Position numbers and translations under genes: made by a program. Of a stretch of DNA of 64,000 nucleotides, positions 54,047 to 63,400 are shown piece by piece (position 1 is the stretch's first letter; each line of letters starts with the position of its first letter). The stretch is from Ephydatia muelleri (Eukaryota > Porifera > Demospongiae > Spongillida > Spongillidae). The stretch covers positions 8,389,635 to 8,453,634 of the forward strand of contig JABACO010000007.1 in the NCBI GenBank assembly GCA_013339895.1. The letters are read 5' to 3'. The notes beneath the pieces were generated by a model. The model saw only the letters and a program-made list of their open reading frames with translations, was not told the DNA's origin and ran no database searches.

Positions 54047-57000
54047 CTAAATGTCAGGTTCGGGGATAGTGTTGCGCCAAATATGGAAGCTGCCTTTGAT
54101 AGCCTCAGAGCAGCAGAGTTGGCGAAAAAGCTTTGCATATTTGCGGCTAATTGACAGTTTCCGCAAAACACTTTCGTTTGCAGTGTCCCAACTGCCCAAG
54201 GGACCCACAATGAAGGCGTCAACCTCTACTTTTTGGAATCCCTGGGATCGGAGTAGGGTCTTGAGGTGACTGTACTTTTGTTCCTTTGCTGTGCGGGCGT
54301 CCGCGAATGAGTCTGGTCCCTCGAATGGCATGGTGACATCGATGATGTATGCCTCTTTGATTGACCTGTTGAGGATGGTTAGGTCGGGTTTCAGACGCGA
54401 GGTGTCACCCGGTATAGCTTGCTCTTTGAATTGACGTCCTTTCCAAGCGGGTACTGCATTCGCTAGACGGGCCAGGATCTTATTGTGCCTCCATCTTAGT
54501 AGACCCACCTTGGTGGGACAATGATTAAGTACATGGGCTAGGGTTTCCTGCTCTTCCCCGCATCTAGGACAGCTGACGTCCGGTATCCTTTCACCCGCCC
54601 TTCTGCGGACAGTCCGGGTAGGTAGGAGGTTTAAACGGGCCTTTAGGGCAAAGCGATACTCTCCAAACGAGGTGAATTTACCGGACCTGATCCAGTGGTT
54701 GCTGGACGGGTGCGCAGAGGAGCAGGTTGCTGACCTACCCTGGTCACTAGAGGATTTAAGACTGGTGAGGTAACCTTCTTGTAGGGAGTTCCTGAGCAGA
54801 CGACCGATGGTGTTTCTTTTGCTCCATTTGACTTCCTTTCCCGTACACGTAAGACTGTTCCTAGTCAGGTCTAGTGATGCGTTGCACTTGGATAGTGAAG
54901 ACCTCACTAAGCTCCAGATGGAGGTTATGTCGCCGCATTCGCCCTCACCAGGTGTAGGAGAGGAGTTGATGAAGGCTTGGGCGCCTAGTTGACCGCGGCT
55001 GCGGATGCTGGCTACCTTGGCAAGAGAGGAGGAGGCTATGTCTTGGACCTTCATGTCATTTTGTGACATGAGAAGTTTGTAGGCTGAGGAGATCCTGAAG
55101 ATGTGGGTCTCATCCTCGATGCGGGGTAAGCCTAGGCCTCCAAGTCGTGGTGGGATGTATAGGAAGGTACTGATGGTTCTGCTGGGGAGCTTCATGTGGA
55201 GCTTCACGAGAGCTCTTACCTTCTTGTCAAGATTACGGGCCCAGTAGAGAGGTGGGAGAGAGTTCTGTAGGGAGTACGTGAGGCGAGGTTTGGCAAAGCG
55301 GTGCAATGCATCCAGCTTTTGCCAGTCCGTCAGGTCTGATGTCATTATGGTGTTGCAGTCCTTGAGGAACTCATCGCCTAGTGTGGTAAGGTCTCTCTTG
55401 GGGTCAGCGCCAGTTGGACTCCCTAGATACTTATATCTCTCTTCCCATTTTAGGGCCGGGATCTTTTCCCCCTCTAGGGTGGGTTGGACTATCTCCGCTC
55501 GCTGTCTAGACCCATGGCCTCGACAGATGTAGAGGGTAGCACATTTTTTGGGGTTGAATGTTAGCCCAGCCCAGCGCGCCGCAGTTTGTGCCTTCTCAAG
55601 CATCCTTTGTATGGTTGCTGGTGAGGAGGCTAGGATGCAGAGGTCATCAGCGTAGGTCAGGGATTTGATGGTAGAGTTAGCGATGTCGTACCCTGACCTA
55701 GGCACTTCCTCTATTGCCTGGATGATCACTTCCATGACGAGGTTAAAAAGTATGGGGCTTAGGGGACAGCCCTGTTTTACCCCTCTATGGCATGGGATTT
55801 TGGGGGTCATGTTTGACTGGGTTTTGACGGATGTGGTGGAGTTATGGTAGATGTCCTGGATGACGTCTAGTGTGGTACCTTGAAGACCAGATTGCTGGAG
55901 GACTTTGAGAAGGATGGTGTGAGGGACAGACCCGAAGGCATCTTTAAGGTCTAGCCACACCACATTCACTGGTCTCTTTCTACGTCGGGAGTCTTCGAGC
56001 ACGCTCCTGAGGGTGAAGCCGTGCTCTAAACAACCCTCGTAAGGAAGAAAGCCCTTTTGGGAGGGGCTGATGATCTTGTCCCTACAAGCCCAGTCGGAGA
56101 CCCCTCGCGCTATGATGGCAGCGTACAGCTTGTAAATGGTGTTTTGGAGCGCGATGGGTCTCCAGTTGTCGAGAGTGGCAGGGTCGTTACCTTTGTGTAT
56201 AAGGATAGTAGTGGACTCCTTCCAGGAGGGTGGAATTTTCCTGTTTATCCTACACGTGTTGAGGATGCCTGCTATTAGGGAGCCGGTGGGATCCAGCCTC
56301 TTCCACGAGGAGTACTGCAGTCTGTCTGGTCCCGGGGCTGAATTGTGCCTCGTATGTTTCAGTGTCCTTAACACTTCCTCTTTGGTGATGGGGGAGTCCA
56401 TGGGATCAGAGGGCAGGGTATTCTGCCACCGTTGGGTGGGGGGGGGGGTCGATGGTAGAAGGCGTGTCAGCAGGGGAGAGCTTGGTCCGGAAAAAGCTTG
56501 TCACTTCCGTGATGGGGACAGAGCATCTGATGGCGGGAGGAGATTTCCGGATGATGTCCATGCAGTGTTTCGGGTTCTTCCGGTAAGCTTTTTGGACTGC
56601 CACTTTGCGGCCAATGGCTCGGTTGCGAGTATGTGATTGTGATGTGTTACTCGGGTGGTTTGTGGCCCTCCTCTCCTGTTGCCTTCTTGCCCATGCTGAC
56701 TGGGGGGTTGGGTGAGAGGATTTAGAGCGTTCGAAGGCCCATTTGGAGAAACCGGTTGTCCACTGGTCTAGTCGGGAGCACCAGTTTTTCCATTCAGAGC
56801 TGGAAAGGTGACGTTCCATGAGAGGGTTTAGGCTGTGGAGTAATTTTTGGGGGGCGTGGGGGTCCTCAAGGTTCATGGCCAGGGGAATATGGTCGGGGGT
56901 AGTTCCGGTGGGAGGGGTTCTTCCTCCAGGTGGCAAAGTTCTGTTAGGGGCTAAATGGGTGGGTGGGGCTGTGGGCAGAACAACAGATGGGGTTGTGGGG

Positions 57001-59185
57001 TAAGGGGGGGAGTCATGCGGATAATGCACAGTATGAAGACGTGGACCTGGTGGATGCCTACTCCCAGTGTCAGACCCAGTGACCCCGGACCCAGCTCCCA
57101 CCCCCCCGTTTCTGGGGTGCATGCTACTGGTAGGTGAATGCTCAGTCCTACTGACTTGTTGTCTCCCCACGGGTCGCCTATACCCCCACTGTTCAGGACC
57201 AGAGGTCTATTAGGAGGTTCTCTCTGTTTCCCTCTATGACCCTGCCCCCATTCCTCCCATCCCGGGGATTGGTATTGACCCATCTCACGCTGTTTGTTGG
57301 ACTGTTGTTCTCTGATGTAAGCTGGGATTCCACGCCACCCCGGGCCATACCATCTATAGGGACCATTGGACCATCCCCCCCTGTTGGTGTTAATACTGGG
57401 TTGGTTGTCCCCATGGAACCCCCGAGGTCCCTCTGGTCCCATGTGAGTGGGTCTAGTTAATGGGGGTGGAGCCCCGTGCTGCATGGGGCCACGTGGGAGT
57501 GGCACCACAGGGGCGACATGCTCATCCCTCCCCATGTTTACATCACCCATGGTCGTGGTGCTTTTTCTCCTCGCACTGTTATCTTTAGGACTAGCCCCCC
57601 TCAGAAGGTCACGATTATTGCCTGTACGGTTACCCCGGCGACCTTGATCAGGTTCAGGGGGTGGGGGTAGACCCGCCGCCAGAGACGTCTCCACTTGTTG
57701 TCTGATGGCAGAGATACCCGACTGTATGGATTGGGCTTGGGTTCGGGTAGTCGTGTATCCATTGATGTAGTCTCTAAGTGCGTAGTCCACTCCCTGTCTC
57801 CCCTGTATTTCTGGTAGTAGAGGTGATCCCTCATGAAGGGATCTGTGGGAGATTGGTGACGTTCTGGGAGATGGTGTTTGAGGCTGTGTCTCAGTGGGTA
57901 CTTCCCAGCCAAAACTCGGTGGGGGAGGAATGGGATCCAGGTTGTTGAGGTCTAAGGTTGAATGACCTATGTCAGGTAGTGCGTCTTGGGAAGGTAGACT
58001 CTCCCAGCTCAAATTTACCTGTCCCGGAGGGGGAGTGGCGAAACCTGGTAGGTCTAAGGCTGCAGAGGCAAAACCTTTTTGGGTAGCATGATCCGATGGG
58101 GCTGTGGTAGTTAGGGCACCTGGTTCACCCTCATCCAGACTGAGGTGCCTCCTCCCAGAGGCCGACCTTGGTGGAGGGTTGGGGGTTGAAGTGGGTGGGG
58201 CTGTGGGAGTAGCAGGTTGTGTCTGAGGGTGTTGTTTGCTTGTTGCCGGTGTGGTGACATCTGGTTCGGGGTCCGGTGTAGTTTCCACTCTGGTTCGCAG
58301 TCTTAGTAGCAAGTTATCAGCTGTGGCCAAGAGGGGGTTAGGTTCCCTGGCTACTTCCGGGGACATGGTAGCATTTGAGGGTGATCGGAGTTTTAAGTCC
58401 GCCTCTGCAGTGTCCCACAGCTGAGGGGTCTCTGAGGTGAGGGATGATGGTGGTTGCGAAGAGCCACTCCTCCTGGACGCGGGGGAAGTCGAGGGGGAAG
58501 ATTGTGTGGCCTGGTCTCGTTGGCTGCCAAAAGTGGGGGGGTTCATGTACTTGTAGGCCCATTGTCCATTCTGTTGGATGTACCTGGCCTTGAATTTGGC
58601 CACTTGTGTGCTTGTCCTGGACCCAACCGCTGCCGCCAGGATCTTGTTTGATTGGAGGCCATGCAGCTGAGCGGCTGTCCGGAACCTCTTTATTTCCTCA
58701 GTGGTCCATTTGGGTCTGGAGGATCTAGGACAGGGTTCTGCTTGAGAAGGAGATGAGGGTTGGGATTCCTCTCGAGAGGCGAGGGATGCTGAGATTGCTG
58801 CCTGATGTCGTGCCCTCTCATGGTTCCTCAGGCCATGTATGGTGGGGAATTGAGCGTCACAATGCTCACAGATGTGGGTGGCGGTGGTAGAGGTGGAGGC
58901 TGCTTCCCCTTGGGTGGAGGTGGGACTGGGTACATCCCCTTCAACCCTTAGGGTGTTGGCATGCGTCTGCGCAAAGTGGTTGGCGGCACCTTGTCTGGTG
59001 GCATATACCACCTTGCACCTAGAGCACATCCATTGTTCCGAGAGGGTAGAGCCCCTGTAGTGTGCCAGGACATGGGCTCTCAGAGATTTATGTTGGAAGA
59101 AGGAGGCGGAGCAAACAGGGCACGTGGCTTCCCCCGGGAGGGGGTAACCCCGAGTCCAGATTAGATTGGTGATGGTGTCACACAT
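54047..59185 (-). pseudogene. Retroelement 5 polyprotein, two frame breaks
   Basis: From the ATG at 59185: fingers at Cys22-His42, Cys54-His75 and Cys106-His127, and a Myb-like domain at ~160-210 (KWTTEEIKRFRTAA, VGSRTSTQVAKFKARY). A Pro/Thr/Ser-rich linker with the block WKNWCSRLDQWTTGFSKWAF follows. The 784-codon RT-to-RLE frame (56401-54047) is unbroken: SPITKEEVLRTLK, NWRPIALQNTIYKLY, RGVKQGCPLSPILFN, LTYADDLCIL, CPRCGEEQETLAHVLNHC, RLKPDLTILNRSIKEAYIIDVTMPFEG, EQKYSHLKTLL. The frame changes twice upstream: in the overlap 57170-56951 (a 7-G run is at 57004-57010) and at the 11-G run 56438-56448 just before RT. The second break is at the same place in the protein as in element 4. Confidence 0.9.
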
Positions 59186-59571
59186 TTCCGTCGGGAGGTA
59201 GGGCCAGATGGGAATTTAAATTTAATTTAGGGAAGGCGGACCCACGCCGTTTCCCAAGGGAAAAAAACCCTCCGAGGAAGGAAAAAAACCTAATCTTTAC
59301 CTCCCGAGTGATCAGGATGCCTCTTGTGTGTGAGGCTGGTACGTGTGTCTGACGTAGACTGGGTGGCGCTAGCACGGCCTCACGCTGCGTAGGAGTCTGG
59401 GTGGACAGATCCCACAACAGTGATGGTAGAGGATGGTGGCAGGTCTGCGAAGGTGGCTGAGTTTGCTAGATGACGACGATGTCAGATCTCGACAGTAATG
59501 AACGTTTCACGTAAACGATAGCTACGAAGGGCGTTGGTAAGACCAAGCAGAAACTCCCAGGGATCACCCGT

Positions 59572-59613
59572 AGTTATTTCTACTTGATCTTAGCCAAGAG
59601 GCCGAGAAGCGAT
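59572..59613 (-). ncRNA. RNU2: U2 snRNA 5' fragment (copy g)
   Basis: U2 5' end at 59613, with the same branch-point change. Joined to element 5 with the lineage-B type of junction. Confidence 0.92.
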
Positions 59614-59790
59614 AAAGGTAAAAGGGGCCTGCGTTTACTATTTATTTGTCACTGCTGGAGTACCCCTTAGGGTGCTACATTGCGTCACATTAACGAGATT
59701 CGTTGCCCCTAGGCACGTGATGGTCAGGGGTACAGACACCTCGTCCCTGCCTGACGTTGGTCACGCGACAAGTGAGCGACGGTGCATGAC
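59614..59790 (-). repeat. U2 array spacer g, heavily deleted
   Basis: Only the first ~177 bp next to the U2 start remain. At 59790/59791 (gtgcatgac|catacgag) the spacer joins the middle of a U2 copy, so ~1.2 kb of spacer and the 3' 115 bp of U2 are missing. Confidence 0.9.
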
Positions 59791-59821
59791 CATACGAGAT
59801 ATTACACTCGTAAGAACAGTT
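59791..59821 (-). ncRNA. RNU2: U2 snRNA internal fragment (copy g), 31 bp
   Basis: Only stem IIa and the retroelement target remain of this U2 copy (catacgagatattacactcg and the following 11 bp). Element 6 is nonetheless attached at the standard position. Confidence 0.9.
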
Positions 59822-59886
59822 AAATTTTCATAATTGTGTTGGCATATACGTACATACACACCAATACACAATAAGGCCATCTTTAA

Positions 59887-59900
59887 CCCCATCGCTGGGG
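59887..59900 (-). promoter_or_regulatory. 3'UTR hairpin with GCGA tetraloop (element 6)
   Basis: RNA sense CCCCA-GCGA-UGGGG, 66-79 nt from the 3' end, identical in stem and loop to element 2. Confidence 0.6.
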
Positions 59901-60234
59901 AGCCCCTCGACTTTATTGTCGGGAGTCAAGCAGGGGTGGGGTACACATGTACACATACATAAATTTGGTCATGCACTTAATGTAAGACAGTCATATGAGT
60001 GGCAGCGGTCTGATCCAGTTTCTGGCAGAAGTGGTGACCGGTGTGATAGCAGTCAGGTTGATGATGGGTATTCGAGGCAGCCCAGATCAGTCTTAGCTCG
60101 TCGTGATCTGGGGGATGGGGGACAGTTCATATGGCGGGGTGGGGGGTTGAGATTGATTTAGGGAGGTTCAGTTCATGTTGTGGGGAGAGGATTGAGTTCG
60201 TGTGGGGGGGAGGGTACATGTACACATTACACGC

Positions 60235-60345
60235 AAATGGCCAACAACGGCAATGCACACAAGAGGCCAACAATGGCAATGCATGCAAGTGGCCAACAAT
60301 GGCAATACACATGGGTGGCCGACAATGGCTATACAAATGGGGGAC
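60235..60345. repeat. Minisatellite in the 3'UTR of element 6, ~30-bp unit
   Basis: About four copies of ggccaacaatggcaatgca with 8-12 bp variable spacing. Not present in elements 2 and 3. Confidence 0.85.
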
Positions 60346-60453
60346 AATAGTCAGGCGGGATGTTCACAGTGGAGGGGAGGAAATAGAGGCACTTCTACAC
60401 GGCATCCGGTGGAGCGGCTATAGTAGACTCAGGTTGGTGGGTCGGCCCCGCTG

Positions 60454-63400
60454 CTACATTGCTGGTTGCTGCAGTGGGTTGCTGGTCTGGTTCAGATGGT
60501 GGTCCCTTTTGCATACTGCTTGGTACCATATGTTCTGCGATCCAGCAATGGCCGACACCACGCAGAGACGGCGCATCAGAGCCGCATATCGGTGGCCAAT
60601 ATGGAGAGCCGACAGCACCCGGTCATTTTCAGGGTACCAACTCCCAAGGCTGCCAACGATGAACGGGTAGACGTACACCTGCTGGTGTTGCTGAAGTAGT
60701 TGTTGCTTCAAGGGCTCATATTTCTCCAATTTGGTCTTGGCCGCGTCTTCCAGAGCATATGGGGAGCCTTCGAATGGACAGGACACTTCCACAATGAAGA
60801 CGGTGGAGGCATCTGGAGAGGTAATTGTGAGATCTGGTCGGTTGTTTCCTGTTGTCCCAGGGATGGCCTGTTCTTTCATTTTGGTCCCCACGTAGTCAGG
60901 GACCGCTCTCACTATCCTCTCCAGTATGGCGTTGTGCCTGTCTCTCACCATGCCCAGATTGTAATGGCAGTGATTGATGATGTGCGCCAGCGTCTCTTCT
61001 GCCCTTCCACAGGTTCGACATTGGGTGGTGGTGACTGGTCGACGGGACCGTGCCTGCACAGTGCGGACTGGGAGGAGGTTCAGGCGGGCCCTGTGAATGA
61101 ACCTGTACTGGGGGAAGGAAAGGAAGGCCCCAGTGTATGTAAAAAAGGTGGAGTCTGGGTGGAGGGAGACAGAGTCAAATGCTCTCCCTTGGTCAGGTGA
61201 GGCCTTGATGGCAGCCAGGTGGCGGTCTTGCAATCCTGTCTTCAGTGTCTGGGATAGAAGCTTCCTCTTGTCCCAGCTCAGCTTATGACGCCCAATGGAG
61301 ATGGTGGCAGAGTCCTGTGAAAGGCAGATGGTAGCGTTAGTGAGGACAAGGCTGTTTCGAACTGCGCTCCACAGGGTCTGGAGGTCACCCGCTCTCCCTT
61401 CCCCGGGACCTGGTGAGGAGTTGAGGAAGAGGTGCAGTCCTTCGTGGGTAGTGTGGTCCAGTTGTCGAGCTCTCTTCGCCACTGTCTCGCTGAGCTGGTC
61501 TAGCGCCACGCCTCTGATCCGCCTGTCTCGCGTGTCCGCAAGGTATTTAAATGCCTGTGCGGCCCGGGACACATGCGATTCGTCCTCTGCACTTGGGACA
61601 CCCAGTCCACCGAGGGCCTGCGATAGGTAGAGATACTTGGTGCAGGTTCTGGGGGGGAGGTGCAGCCCGCGTTTGATGGTGGTGCGGAGGACTGTGTCCA
61701 GCTTTCTGCACCAGACGGTGCCAGGAAATATCACCTTCATGATGAAGCAGAGCCGGGGGAACAGGAATCGACGGAAGGCATCCAGCTTCTGCCATTCCGC
61801 GAGCTGGGAGGAGAAAACAGTGCCAGTGTCCCGGATGAGGTTGTCCCTTAGGTCGTTTAGGATGTTGGTTGGGGTCCGGTAGGCGCCTGTCGGGCATCCC
61901 AGGTACTTATACCTCTCCTCCCACGAGAGGGCTGGGATGGGGTCTGTTCCAAGGTGTGGGCTGTATAGATGGTCAACATATAACCGAGACGTGTGGTTAA
62001 CAAGGTATAAGGATCCACATTTTTTGGCATTGAAGGCCAGGCCGGCCCAGTCTGCAAACTCTTTGCATCTGTCCAGAATCCCTTGTAAGTCTGGTTTCGT
62101 CGTCGCTATAACGCACACGTCATCGGCATAGGCTAGGGCGTTGATGGTATAGCCCGCAATGGCGTAGCCTGCTGTGCTGGTTGACAGATGTTTCAGCAGC
62201 CCCTCCAGGGCGATATTAAACAGGATGGGGCTCAGGGGGCATCCTTGTTTTACTCCGCGGTTCTGGGGTATTGCTGGTGTGTATGACTCCCGCCCGGTGC
62301 GTACTGCAATCGTGGAGTGAGAGTAGATGTCTCTGATGACTGTCCCAGCGAGGCCCAACCGTTTCATCAACAGAAGCATGAGTTCGTGGGGGACCGATCC
62401 AAAGGCATCGCGCAGGTCCAGCCATGTGAAGAGAGCGTCTTTCCTCCGGCGCCTGGAGTCTGTCATCATTGATCGGAGCATGAAGTTGTGTTCAGCACAC
62501 CCGTCGTAGGCCAGGAATCCCTTCTGAGCTTCAGAAAAGGCTGAGGTCGCGATGGCCCATGACGCAATTCTCCGGGCGATGATGGCTGAGTACAGTTTGT
62601 AAACTGTGAGCTGCAAGCTTATAGGTCTCCAGTTTCGGACAGATGTCACATCGCCTCCCTTGTGAATAAGGGTGACTGTTGAATGTTTCCAGGGGTGGGG
62701 GATCCTGGAGTTGATCCTGCAGATGTTGTAGATGGTAGACAGGATCAACCCCAGGGGGTCCACCCACCTCCAGTTGGAGTAGGAGATTCCATCTGCCCCT
62801 GGAGCAGTTCGCTTCGACCGTTTGAATTGCGTGACCACGTCCTCTGGGGTAATCGGGGACTGGAGGACATCACCCTCAACAGTTGCTCCGGGCGTCCCAT
62901 CGTTGCCTGGGTGTCGGTCTGTGAACAGCCAGGTGGGAGGTGGGGCCAGTGGTGGGGGTGCAGTGAAGGTGGTAGTGAAGTGGGCCACCAGCTCTGGTTC
63001 TGCGATGGCACAGTAGACTCTAGGGGTGTTATCTAGTAGTTGGCGCATGCAGACGCCCGGGTTGGCCCTGTACAACTTCTGTAGGCGCCGCGCCTTGGCT
63101 GCTCGTCGCGCTCGGCCAGAGGCCCTGTTGTTCGTTGGGCCTTGGTCCTGCTCCTCTGATGGTTGGGAGGGGTCGTCCGAGATTTCTGGTGTTGGGGTAG
63201 GAGAGCGTGCCCCTCGTGTCTCCTGTTCCCTTCTTCTCCTGCGACGAGACCATTGCGATGTTGGGTTGGGAGGGCGTCGTCTCTGGGCTGTCACCACCTC
63301 TTTTATGGCAGTGGACCAGCGCTGCAGAGTCTCTTCAAACGCCACCCACTCGAAGTCGCCCAGATGCCTTCCGGTGAATGGTGTAAGTTCTGTGTGGAAT

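Larger units (their letters stand above)
53909..59571 (-). mobile_element. U2-inserted retroelement 5 (lineage B), full length
   Basis: 5.66 kb in the U2 sense orientation. U2 resumes at agttatttctac (59572), again leaving only agtt as a possible duplication. The 3'UTR (53909-54046) closely resembles that of element 1. The 5'UTR is ~385 bp (59186-59571). Confidence 0.92.
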
